Source: Blastocladiella emersonii ATCC 22665
Taxonomy: Eukaryota; Blastocladiomycota; Blastocladiomycetes; Blastocladiales; Blastocladiaceae
Direction: 5' to 3'
Assembly (NCBI GenBank): GCA_025594325.1
Contig: JANHCV010000005.1
Span: 399,501 to 463,500 of the forward strand
DNA: 64,000 nt
Shown here in pieces: positions 1-9,745 of this stretch (the stretch's first letter is position 1; each line of letters begins with the position of its first letter). Below the pieces are notes generated by a model. That model worked only from the letters and a program-made list of their open reading frames with translations. It made no database searches and was not told where the DNA came from. A program made the position numbers and the translations under genes.

Positions 1-265
1 AGCATAATAATCGTCTGCACAATTTCGATAGGCAAGCGCGGCGGGGGCTTCTGGGTCCGTTGCATATAGTCTTCATCATTTTGCTTCATGGTGGCCAGGG
101 TTGTTACATTCGCAACGGGAGCGGCGGGAGGCGGCGGGCGTCCGTTTCGGAGCGCCGCCCAAACAAGCCTCGCTCGCCTTCCAGAGCCGAGATCCCGTGA
201 CATGGTGTGATAGAAAACGCGTCTCGCGTCGGGCGCGAGACACTTTGCTTATGGGTCAGAACCAT

Positions 266-347
266 ATTATACTTGAGGCACCTAGACGCTTCGCGTCTGG
301 TTTTCAATCGAGGGCTAAAGCCCGCGCCACGTTGGGCGCTTGCGCCG
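266..347 (-). repeat. dispersed 3'-tail repeat, copy 1
   Basis: About 80 bp shared with 12495-12576 (same orientation) and 63935-64000 (opposite orientation). It holds two small hairpins, GACGC-ttc-GCGTC and GGGCTAAAGCCC. The homology with copy 2 starts sharply at ATTATACTTGAG, which reads as a 3' terminus on the minus strand. Downstream sequence to about 700 also resembles 12900-13060, so this looks like the truncated 3' end of a minus-strand non-LTR retrotransposon. Confidence 0.6.
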
Positions 348-359
348 TTTCGCGCGTGG

Positions 360-494
360 CAGTACAGCGCGTCGCAGCTTCGCGCGTTGCAGCTTTGTGC
401 GTCGCAGCTTTGCGCGTCGCAGCTTTGCGCGTCGCAGCTTTGCGCGTCGCAGCTTTGCGCGTCGCAGCTTTGCGCGTCGCAGCTTTGCGCGTCG
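360..494. repeat. 15-bp tandem repeat
   Basis: About nine units of a 15-mer close to GCGCGTCGCAGCTTT. The period is a multiple of three and the unit lacks stops, so it opens reading frames on both strands. These are repeat artefacts. A few degenerate units recur at about 12690-12745 next to copy 2 of the 3' tail, so the array is part of the repeat family. Confidence 0.85.
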
Positions 495-2388
495 AGTGGT
501 GCGTCCACGATGGCGGTCACGGTGCTTCATGTGTTTTGGGTTGAGAAGGCGCTCGGCGAGCGATCCGGTGACGCTGGTGCGGAGCCCGCCCCCGATCTAG
601 CCCTTGTCGACCGCCGCGAGGGCGTTTACGATGCGGATGTCTTCCAGTGCCGCGGAGACGATTGCGCGCGAAGTTCATAACTTTGGCGGCGCCTCCCAGC
701 TCAGCCGTTAGGCGGTGCGCCACGCTAAAAATCTCGGGCCCTGACAGTATCGATAGCTACAATTTTGCTGAGCAAAGTTTCGAGAGTGTAGAGTAAAAAG
801 TGGTGGAGATATGAGGGGGTGGGGTGAGGGACACCAGTGTGCCATTGTCGTCTATGGGTTAATTCTATGCGCAATCTGACATATGTTGCCAATAGGAGCT
901 GGCGGCTGGCCTGGTATGGCCTACAACCTGGTGGTGATGCCGACAGAAAAAGGCAGGAGACAAGTAGTCAGGGATGTCTATTTCCTGCCTTTGGAGCAAA
1001 TGTGCGAGTGTATTGCGTACAGGGAGATCTCAGATACAGGTCAGGTCGCCACCGCCGCGGGTCGCGCGGCATGCGAGTCGGAATCAACGCCCATGCGCGA
1101 CGACGATGCACGACAAGCAGGTACCGGAGCGGACCGCGGACGCCGTCTCCGGTTCGCCGCCCGTGACCGACCGGACAGCACGCGCCTCGTGCTTGACGCG
1201 ATCCGCGGTCAGCTCGCGGCACGATGCCGAGTACAGAAACCGGCCGGGCGAGATGGTGGTCAGAGATCGCTGCTACAAGCAACAAAGGTCCGAGAGCTCA
1301 TGTGAGTCGCGCTGCGCCTCGAGCGGCGTGTGACGAGGGCGTACCGAGTCGTCTTAGGAATCGGCAACCTACAGCTTGCGGATGCTGCGCATCAGTTGTT
1401 GATCCGTCGAGAGGTGGCGGTTCGATGGTGCAGCGAGAGACCAGTGGATCACGAGGGGCTACGAGGAGCAATGTGAGCGAGCATGTCAGTCGCGCACCAA
1501 CTCTTGCGCAGCCACGAGAAGAGTCAAGCGTACCTGCGACTGGGACTTGGCCCACGTGGTGGGCGCGGCCGAACCGCTTGAGCGAGCCTGTCGGCGCTAC
1601 TGGCGCGAGCGTGCAGCGTGAGTGCATGAGACACGCGGTGGTGGTGTGGCGGAGACGGCGTACCGTCGCGAGCGAGGCTGACTTAATGGTCCCAGGTCCA
1701 TGTGTCAGCAAATGTCGAGTCCCTGGTGGCAGACGCGCGCCGGCGGCTACATGGGCACCGCACAGGTGTCAGCACCTTTGACGAGCGCGCACGCGGCTGG
1801 TAGCCCGGTGGGGTCCCCTTGCGCTGCGCCGTGCTGCGCCCGAGGAACGAGCGCGGCGGAGCCCGCGTACGACGGTGCGCACGCGCGGCAGCGACGACAC
1901 CGCTGGTCTCACAGCGCGTCGTCGACGCGCCAGAGCTGAGTGTGAAGGGCACCACACCGGGCGCACCGCCACGGGAGCGCAACACGACGGTCGGCGCGAT
2001 GGGAGCCAAGCGCGCGGCGGCGGGCGCGGCAGCGGGACGCGACGCGTACCTGTTGACGGTCGCCGCGTGGTTGCCGTGCGTCGAGATCGTAGTGTGCTTC
2101 GTTGGCGGACGGGTGATACATTGCAGCGAGTGGTGATGAGCAAGGGAGCGTGGACCGACCGCGGCGCGGCGAAAGAGTCACTCGGCCGCCCGACGCGCGC
2201 TCGCGGCAAAGTCCACGCCAAGCTGTGTCACGTGCGCGTGACCGCACACGTGTTTTCGCGACGCGTCTCGCAGCCCGTCTCGCAACCCGCCGTGCCACGA
2301 CTCTCGCTCAGTTTCGCTAGCCTTGAAACGCGCGGTTAAAAAAAAAAAAAGAAAACGACTAGCTGCACTTGAAAGCAGGACTGCGAGG

Positions 2389-2416
2389 GGAGGAGGGAGG
2401 AGGGAGGAGGGAGGAA
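2389..2416. repeat. GGAGGGA microsatellite
   Basis: About four tandem GGAGGGA units, a purine-rich low-complexity tract. Confidence 0.8.
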
Positions 2417-4859
2417 CTGGCAGGGCACGGCGCGTTCCGGGTCGTGACGCGGCCGCGCGGTTACCCCCTTTGTTCTCGAGTCGATGAAAGCTTAGATGTT
2501 GGTTAGGCTTTGGAAGCGACGAGACCCTTGTCATGACAGTTCCTGGGGTCGCACCTCGCCGTTCCATTCCGCGCATTCGTGTCCACAGCGAGCGCCCACC
2601 GTTTCCTTCGTAAACAGGGGCCAAGAAGCGAGCCGGGTCTGATAACCGTGTCACAGTCGTACGGACAGACCAAGAGCGAGCTCATGCCTTCGGCTCTCTT
2701 GCCCGCGCGACGACAGGCGAATATTGCTGATGTGGCCGAACTCTGCTGTGTGAGAGCGAGTACCAAGCACATCGCAGCGGCCGGATCGCACCGCAGCTCA
2801 CGCGAGGTTCTCAAGCGAGCCGCAAAGGGCATTCATCGCGTTTTGAGGGAATCTTGCGCCTGAACGAGCTCGCATGCCAAGCGTGAACGGACGCGGCCAA
2901 CGTGACCCTGCGGTGGCGTCGGACGGTGGAGTTCACACGCCTGCCACAGCTCACTCAGTTGCTCCCTCCACCTTCCGGGCATATTTTACGTATGCTGCAG
3001 ATAACACTTGATGTAATGTCTTAAACCCATGGACTTCTCTCAAATTGCGCTTAGTTTATGTCTTCTTGCGCGATTCGAGCGCCGCGCCGAACCCGTAACA
3101 CATGCATCGCCAGCCGCTGACGAGCCGCGCCTGTCGCTCCCAGCGCATCAGAAGTCATGTCCGCGTTTGATTTGACCGCCGGCAGCTTCAGCTAGTTGAT
3201 AGGGCCGCTCGCCAAGTCGGAGACCCGCCCTTGAGTGACGAACAGAATGTCGCCTACTGATCCATGACTCTACCATGAAGCTGGAAACGTTCACTTCGCG
3301 TTTCAACTCTAAAAGCGTCGCGTGGCAGATAGTGAAGCTCGATCACGCGGTGTTACATGTTCTACCAGCGTCAGAGGCAGCTTGAGCATGGCCGTTCCGC
3401 AACCCTGTGTTCAAGCAAAGGGATAGCACCATTCGCAACTCTCTGAAGTGGCCTTTGATGCGTTCCAGGCGCTCAATCGCACCAACTGGATCGCATGCAC
3501 CTCATTCAAGTCTGGAAAGATTTGCAACGTGCCGGTTCAGCGCCGTGGACGTGCTTCACTGGTTGAGCGACCGTCCCGCGCGCTCTCGCAGAAGCGCTGA
3601 CTTGTGAGCAAGCTAAGTACCAGGGCTCACCAGCTTTACTCGAGGCTGGCAATTGTTGTCCATTCGTGCTAGCGGAAGCGGTCCTTCACTCGCTCGCTCT
3701 CGTCAACTAGTACGAGTTAAACCAGCATGCGATCACGTTCAGACAGATGTTGGAGAACTCCGAACTCTTCTTGGCCGCTTGGCTTGCCGCGCCGGTAGGC
3801 GTCCATCTAAAAAGCTCGATCCGCAAGCGCAATCCGCAACAGCATGCGTACCGCAAACCCCTTCAGGCGAACACACGTTTCGCCCTCTGTAAACTGCAAT
3901 CCCAGCCAGGAAACCAAGTTTATCTACCGAGGTAGAGGTAGTTGACCAGTTTGCCGCCAGGAGAAAGCCTGTTTACCCTCTGGATTGGATGATGTACTCG
4001 ATTCGCGACCCCATGAATTCAAACAGTGTCTATCGTTTCCGTGCTCCTCTGAGCGCTGTGTATATTTCCGCGAGTCACATCCTTCACTCCGTTGCGCAGG
4101 AACGACTTTCGAGGTTAGCTTCTCGAATCAACCCCGGCGGTGTGTTAGCGTTGAGAATCCGATCGCCATTTTTTTCTCGACACCCGGCTTCCAACCACCC
4201 CAAAGCTTAATTAGCTCTTTTGTAGCTCCCACCACGATCAGTTCATCACCGTCAAGAACAGCGCAATCGACTGAGCCGTTGTGGTGAAGAGTCCAACTTT
4301 CTCCAAGGGCAACTCTGACCACCGCGACCACCAGCGAAAAATCCCCCTGACCTCCCCCATCACACTCAGGTATTGCATTGACCGGAAATCTTTGTTTGCG
4401 ATTTCGACCCTCGCCCGACCCGGCCCAAGAATTGAGTGCAAATTTGCAGCTGGCCGCACAATTTGTGATCCGCGATTTCCGATGGTGGGAACCGTGAGCT
4501 TGCACGGGATCCAGCGAGACACGCGTTTTGAATTTGGCGCTGCAATTTGCGTGCGGACCATGACATTGACATGCATAAATCATGATCGCTGACTGCCCCT
4601 CATCAAAATACCTGAATAAATCATGATCGCCGAGTTCCCAAGCAACTCACTATTTTACCATCCTCATTTTGGTATGTACAGGCAATCAGAATTGAGGTAC
4701 TCGGGCACATTTAAGAGGCAACTAACTAGTGAGCGGAGAGGACACCCTCAACTTAGCTTGCTGGGCTACTGCGCTGAGTAAATTTGGCTTTGAAAATTCG
4801 GAGCAATACGTTAAACAACACGAAATGTTGAGTCCTCGCTCTCTCATGCTGTGTCGACG

Positions 4860-5260
4860 ACTAAACAGTGGTGGGTTTTTTCGTGGTTTCCAAGCCGTGG
4901 GCAAAATTGACACTTTGGGACGCGGTTGTAGGATTCGCGCGTAATTGTAGGACCACTCTTTTTCGTATCCCTGACGGCGCAAAGATAAATAGAAATTTTG
5001 CAGGCTTGGTGAGAATTGCTCAGCAAAACCCTCCCTGCAAGGCAGCTATTTCTTTAGATGTGTAAGGGTTAGTTGGAGTTTGAATTTGACTTGTCGAGTT
5101 GTATTGGCATGTCCCGGACATTTTTGCTTTCGGATTGAAACGGGTGCGATGAAGAACTTGAAAACTCGTTAGTTTACTCGTGAATACTCTGATGAATTCG
5201 AGTGTTGGGAATATGGTAAATTGACGAGTAAATTGCCCGGTGCATACGAGGAGCATCCAC
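4860..5260. repeat. old duplicated segment, first copy
   Basis: Pairs with about 5440-5850. Shared landmarks in the same order are a TTCGCGCGTA block, GG(G)ACCAC followed by a T/C-rich run, TTGAATTTGACT, AACTCRTTA, and ACTCGTGRATACTCTGA. Divergence is high, so this looks like an ancient tandem duplication or two copies of a decayed element. Confidence 0.45.
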
Positions 5261-5439
5261 CTTTTTTTTTTTCATTGCGCTGGTGATCAAAATTTCTGAC
5301 GTCCGCTGTGAGGCTATGAAGGGAGCAGCAGCCCTTCACTTAGCATCTTGAACTGCGCAACTCAACGAAACTGTCGTGCAGGGCCTGGAGCAAAGGCTCA
5401 GGGCAACTAGAAATTCGAACCAGCAACTTCGTCTCATTT

Positions 5440-5850
5440 CAGCGGCCCAACCACTCCCGTTGTCTTTTTGAGGTCACGGAGGAGGTGGGTCTGAAATTGG
5501 CCGTTTGGACTTGGCAACATGGTTCGCGCGTAGATGTGGGGACCACCCTTTCCTCTGCCCGATACGGCAGGGGAATTGAGTTTAGCTATTGCTTTACGGT
5601 GCGGATGGTTTGGATATCTCTCATGGCCAGCTCGAGTAATTTCGGGGAGTCAAGGTCAGTAAACGCTTGAATTTGACTGCAGTCAAAATTCGTGGGGATG
5701 GGCCTAAACATTTTGTGTTGGCTCGAAGATGGTACGGTTACAACGTAAAAACTCATTATATTACTCGTGGATACTCTGAGAAATTTTACCGTGGCAAGTA
5801 CGGTGGAAAGACGAGCGAATCGTTAAGTGCATATTTGGAGGGTCGAATTT
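5440..5850. repeat. old duplicated segment, second copy
   Basis: Diverged partner of 4860-5260 in direct orientation. Confidence 0.45.
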
Positions 5851-6217
5851 CGCGGTGCCGATTTCTCGGGATCCAGCCGTTGGAATTGGCTCTCCTTTAC
5901 AGAACATGATGACTGGGTCCACGACAGCATGTGAGAATTTTCGTGCGCCGTTTGAAGCAATTTTCAGCGGTTCGGGTAATTTATCCGAGCTCTGCGTCGC
6001 AAAAGTATATATTAGACCGTAGCGCGATAAAGTTATGACACTAAATTCGATCGACAACGTGTCCGAGAGAACAAAATTAATATTGGGAGCTCATCGAACT
6101 GTGAAGGAGGGACGACAGTATGCGGACACACGCGCTAGACGCGTACGAGCAACCAAGCGCCGCTCTGGCTAACCGTCAGGCCGGCCGTCGCGGGGTGTGG
6201 CTGTGCAGAACTTCAAC

Positions 6218-7513
6218 CTAGAGCGCCTTGGCGCTCTGGGTCCCAACCGTCACGGTCGCGCTCCCGACACCATCTTGGCGGTTGGGGGTGGTTGGTGGGT
6301 GGGCCGGCGCAGGGGCCGCCGGCGACGTGGCGAGGTGCACCACAGCTGGCAATCCGGCAGCGGCGGCGTGGGCAGCAGCTGCAGGGGGCAGCAGCGACAG
6401 GTAGGGGGCCGGTGGTGGCGGGCCAGCGCGCGCATACGTGGACGCAGGCAAGGGCGAGGGTGTCGACAGCTTGACGGCGGCCAGCAAGTAGGCGGGGGTG
6501 CGCGAGGATGAGGGCTCCGACAGCCACGCCAGCAGCGACGATGATGACGGTGATGAGGCGGCGCGCTGGGCGGACGCCAACGGCGATGGCGAGGAGGGCC
6601 CATAGATGGCGTTGATCATGAAGGTCCGGTCCATCTTGCCGAAGCCCATGTCCTCGAGCTTCTTGGTCTTGGCCTTGAGCATGGCCGCCTCGGCAGCTGC
6701 CCCAGCAGCAATCTTCTTGGCGAGCTTGGCGTGTGTGGCGGCGCGCGCGCTGCACATGTTGGCGAGGGTGCAGGCCTGGCCATCAAACTGGCCCCCGCAG
6801 TCGGCGCAGTCGAGCTGGGCCCCCAGGGCCTGGTAGTCGTCCATGGGCGCGTCTGAGTCGTAGTCGTCCTCAGCGTCGGACGAGTCGCTGTCGGACGGCA
6901 CGTAGTCATTGTCGTTGTCCATGAGGTCCTCGTCGCCAAGGGGCCCGTACCCGTGGATGAGGACGTTGTGGAACACGGTCGCCACGTTGGCCTGGATGTC
7001 CTTGAACTCCTGCTCCACCTCGGGCGCGATCGAGATGCGGCCGTCCTCCACGCCCGCTGCGAGCGCGTTGAACATGCGCCGGATGTTGCGGCCAAACTCC
7101 TCGGACGCGCTGGCGGCGCCTGCCGCGCGCTCGTTGGCGAGGTCGATCTGGTCCACGAGCTTGGTGACCCGCGCCTTCTGGGCCTTGATGGTGGCGGCGG
7201 CGTCTGCAGCTGCGGAGGCAGCAGCCCTGGCGTCAGCGGCGCCTGCGCGGCGCTTGCCCTTGCGCAGCGTGAGCTCGGCGGCCTTCTCCTCCTTGGCGAG
7301 CTTGTGGTTGGTGGCGGCGAGGGCCTCGGCCTCGGACTTGGCGCGCTCGGCGCGCGAGCGGGCAGCAGCGGCGTGCAACGCCTCGGTCTTGGCCTCGGCA
7401 GCGGCCTGGCGCGCGGCGGCCTCGGCGGCGGCGGCGTTGGCGACCTGGACGCGCGCGTGCGCCTCGGCCTCCTGCGCAGCAGCCTCGGCGGCGCGCGCGC
7501 GGTCCCGGACAAC
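6218..7513 (-). CDS. open continuation of ORF1-like gene after an in-frame TAG
   Basis: This stretch is in the same frame as the ORF1-like gene at 7514-9547 and stays open for 432 codons after that gene's TAG. There is no ATG near its 5' end. The first 130 codons are Ala/Glu/Arg-rich and predict a long helical coiled coil. The middle is acidic (Asp/Ser-rich), followed by a short Cys-containing patch with two CxxC-like pairs, and the C-terminus is Pro/Ala/Ser-rich. The composition joins smoothly to the Ala-rich end of the upstream frame. It may be the true C-terminal half of that protein, cut off by one nonsense mutation, or expressed by readthrough or splicing. No enzymatic domain is recognisable. 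Confidence 0.4.
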   Translation of the reverse strand, partial: VVRDRARAAEAAAQEAEAHARVQVANAAAAEAAARQAAAEAKTEALHAAAARSRAERAKSEAEALAATNHKLAKEEKAAELTLRKGKRRAGAADARAAASAAADAAATIKAQKARVTKLVDQIDLANERAAGAASASEEFGRNIRRMFNALAAGVEDGRISIAPEVEQEFKDIQANVATVFHNVLIHGYGPLGDEDLMDNDNDYVPSDSDSSDAEDDYDSDAPMDDYQALGAQLDCADCGGQFDGQACTLANMCSARAATHAKLAKKIAAGAAAEAAMLKAKTKKLEDMGFGKMDRTFMINAIYGPSSPSPLASAQRAASSPSSSSLLAWLSEPSSSRTPAYLLAAVKLSTPSPLPASTYARAGPPPPAPYLSLLPPAAAAHAAAAGLPAVVHLATSPAAPAPAHPPTTPNRQDGVGSATVTVGTQSAKAL

Positions 7514-9547
7514 CTAGGCGGCAGCTGCTGCGATCCCAGCGAGCGCCGCGGCGGCCTCGCCGTCGCTGGCGCTGCCTGCGGGCGGCGCGGGCGACGCGGC
7601 GGTGGCGGACGACAACGCAGCAGCAGCCTCGTCGGTGCTGGGTGCTGTTGCAGTCACGCCCTCCATGGACTCGGCGCCGTCCGCGCCCTCGGCGGCAGCA
7701 GCCGTAGCAGCGGCGGCAGCACGTACCGCGTCAATCGCGTCCTTGGCGGCGGCGTGGGCCGCGGTGCGCTGGGCAATGGCCTTGGCGGCGGCGCGCTCGG
7801 CTGTGGCGAGGTTGATGATGGTGGACGCAAGCTTGGACGCAGCGGCCGCTTCCGCCAAGACCGCACCCACCTGGCACGCGAGGGTCTGGAACAGGGCCTT
7901 GGCCTCGGCAGAGGCAGGGCCATCAGGGAGGCAGCCATACCGGCGGCCGAACGCGGCGAGCGGGCCCTCCTTGCGCGCAGCGGCCGCGGCGAGGTTGAGC
8001 GTCATGGGGAGCGTGGCCTTGGCGAGCGACGACGCGAGCGAGACGGCGGCGCTGGCGGCGCGCGCGGGCGCGGGCGTGGGCGCGGGCGAGGAGGAGGTGA
8101 CGACCTTGGACCAGGACAAACCTGGACTGGCGCGACCTGCGGGCAATACGGTCGCCAACGGCGTGACGACCATGCTGTCGCGCTGGCGCTTGCGCGACGA
8201 CGTGGACGTGTTGCTGGCGTTGGAGGGTCGCGACGACGGCGGCAACGGCTTGGGCTTGCGCGTGGAGCGGCGGACCGGGTTGGCGGGGTTCTCGGCGTCG
8301 CACGACGTGGACCAGTGCGCGTCGGACCCGCAGCAGTGGCAGCACCGCTCGCCGTCCTTGCGCAGGAAGACGGACGTGCCCTTCATGGGGAGGACGCCCA
8401 TTCTGAGACCGTCCTGGACGTCCTTGGGCAGCGGCATGCGGACGCACGCGGTGCGCGTCAGGCGCTCCTCGCCCGAGCGAAGCGCGCGGCGCACGCGCAC
8501 GCCGTGCAGCTTGACGCCCATGCTTTCAAAGTAGTCGTACAGCACGCCCTCGGTGGTGCCGGCGGGCAGGCCGTGGAGCCAGAGCGAGTTGGGCACCGTG
8601 TACCCGCGGCGGTCCTTTTGCACGACCGTGGCGTCAAACGAGATGGCGCAGTTGTTGATGACAGAGCAGCGGACGTTGTGGATGAGCGAGAGCGCGTCGT
8701 GGCGGGGCAGGAGGAGCGACGCGGTGCGGGTGCGACTGGGGTCGGGCTTGTCGAGGGAGAGGAGCGCAGCGCGCGTCTCGCTGCCGATCGCGTACTGGAC
8801 CAGCAGCGACATGAGCAGCTCGCCTGACCACGCGTCGGGGACGTTGGAGACGATGACCTTGGCATACATGTGGCTGACGCGGTTCTCGGTCGCGTCGCGC
8901 GGGACCAGGTCCTCGCCGACCCTGCCGCCGGTGGTGGTGCACTTGGTGCCAGGGCCAATGGGCAGCCCGCCGCGCATGACCCACTGCGCGGACGCAAGCT
9001 TGCGGAAGCGGGCGTGGACGTAGTTGCCGTCGGTCCAGTGCACGGTGCGGACCGAGCGGATGCCCTTGCGCAGGCCCATGTGCGAGAGCTTGTCCGTGAT
9101 GAGCTCCTTGACGGTGAGGGACGGCTGGCACAGCTCCTTGGCGGGGGTGCCGGCGGGGCGGACGTCAGCGACGCGGAACGCAAGCGTGTAGTGCTCCGAG
9201 GCGGGGAACGGGCCTTGCGCATGGACGAGTTGATGCGCCGCGGGCGGGTACTCTTCGTTGTAGAAGCCCTCAGCGGGCGAGGGGGGCGAGGGGGAGAGGG
9301 CACCGTGGAGGGTGGCGTTGGGCTGCGCACCAGCCGCAGCAGCGGCTGTGGCGTTGGTTGTTGATGCTGAGGGCGAGGTGGTCGATACATCCTCGTCCAT
9401 GGGAGCCGGCGACGACGACGACAGCGACGACGACGAGGACGACGTCGCTGTGGTGGCGGCCAGGTCAGGGGGCGCAGGGGTGGGAGCGGCGGGGCCGCCG
9501 TCGCGAGCCGCGACGACGACGCCACCACCACCACTTGACGCCTCCAT
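7514..9547 (-). CDS. gag/ORF1-like protein with RRM-like region and CCHC zinc knuckle
   Basis: The ATG at 9547 is the first in frame and gives about 677 aa. The N-terminal 100 residues are low complexity. A conserved-looking globular part follows, including an RRM-like segment near residues 310-400. A single zinc knuckle of pattern C-x2-C-x4-H-x4-C lies near residues 400-415. The C-terminal third is Ala-rich and helical. This order (RRM-like, then CCHC knuckle) is typical of nucleic-acid-chaperone ORF1 proteins of non-LTR retrotransposons. No reverse transcriptase follows, so it is a solo or domesticated copy. The frame ends at TAG (7514-7516) but remains open in phase to 6218. The gene starts about 105 bp from the tRNA gene at 9653, which may reflect tRNA-linked insertion. 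The RRM assignment is inferred from pattern only. Confidence 0.55.
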   Translation of the reverse strand: MEASSGGGGVVVAARDGGPAAPTPAPPDLAATTATSSSSSSLSSSSPAPMDEDVSTTSPSASTTNATAAAAAGAQPNATLHGALSPSPPSPAEGFYNEEYPPAAHQLVHAQGPFPASEHYTLAFRVADVRPAGTPAKELCQPSLTVKELITDKLSHMGLRKGIRSVRTVHWTDGNYVHARFRKLASAQWVMRGGLPIGPGTKCTTTGGRVGEDLVPRDATENRVSHMYAKVIVSNVPDAWSGELLMSLLVQYAIGSETRAALLSLDKPDPSRTRTASLLLPRHDALSLIHNVRCSVINNCAISFDATVVQKDRRGYTVPNSLWLHGLPAGTTEGVLYDYFESMGVKLHGVRVRRALRSGEERLTRTACVRMPLPKDVQDGLRMGVLPMKGTSVFLRKDGERCCHCCGSDAHWSTSCDAENPANPVRRSTRKPKPLPPSSRPSNASNTSTSSRKRQRDSMVVTPLATVLPAGRASPGLSWSKVVTSSSPAPTPAPARAASAAVSLASSLAKATLPMTLNLAAAAARKEGPLAAFGRRYGCLPDGPASAEAKALFQTLACQVGAVLAEAAAASKLASTIINLATAERAAAKAIAQRTAAHAAAKDAIDAVRAAAAATAAAAEGADGAESMEGVTATAPSTDEAAAALSSATAASPAPPAGSASDGEAAAALAGIAAAAA

Positions 9548-9652
9548 CTCGAGATTTTTGGAGGGGTGTTGATGCGTTGCGTAGATTACGTTGCAGGGAG
9601 TGGTGAGAAAGACCAAAGGTGGTATGAGGTCAGCCAGCGGGATGGCGACTTC

Positions 9653-9734
9653 GACAACGTGTCCGAGTGGTTAAGGAGACCGCCTACTAAGCGGTTACGC
9701 TATGCGTGCGCAGGTTCGAACCCTGCCGTTGTCG
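9653..9734 (+). tRNA. tRNA-Ser (anticodon ACT)
   Basis: A full class II cloverleaf can be drawn: acceptor GACAACG/CGTTGTC (9653-9659 with 9727-9733) and discriminator G; an anticodon stem ACCGC/GCGGT around loop CTACTAA; a long variable arm ACGC-TAT-GCGT, diagnostic of Ser; and T-arm GCAGG-TTCGAAC-CCTGC. The anticodon at 9686-9688 is ACT, reading AGU serine codons and possibly AGC through inosine. Eukaryotes normally read AGY with GCT, so the A at position 34 is odd. There is no intron. Ser is secure from the overall resemblance to tRNA-Ser(GCT). Confidence 0.88.
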
Positions 9735-9745
9735 TTTTCTTTTTT
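9735..9745 (+). terminator. RNA polymerase III terminator
   Basis: A T-run (TTTTCTTTTTT) directly follows the discriminator base of the tRNA. Confidence 0.8.

Larger units (their letters stand above)
701..6217. other. gene-free repeat-rich DNA
   Basis: No convincing gene is seen on either strand. Bases 1000-2340 are GC-rich with only short frames. A poly-A run lies at about 2338-2350. Bases 3000-6100 are clearly less GC-rich than the rest of the window and contain an old duplicated segment (see 4860-5260). Confidence 0.5.

Noticed and set aside
104-544. Pentapeptide-like repeat proteins in several frames over the 15-bp array
   Set aside because: The array is divisible by three and stop-free on both strands, so every frame yields repeats. 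No start context or flanking coding signal.
6953-8827. 624-codon plus-strand open frame opposite the ORF1-like gene
   Set aside because: Gly/Arg-rich composition from the antisense of Ala/Ser codons; the minus-strand frame has the zinc knuckle.
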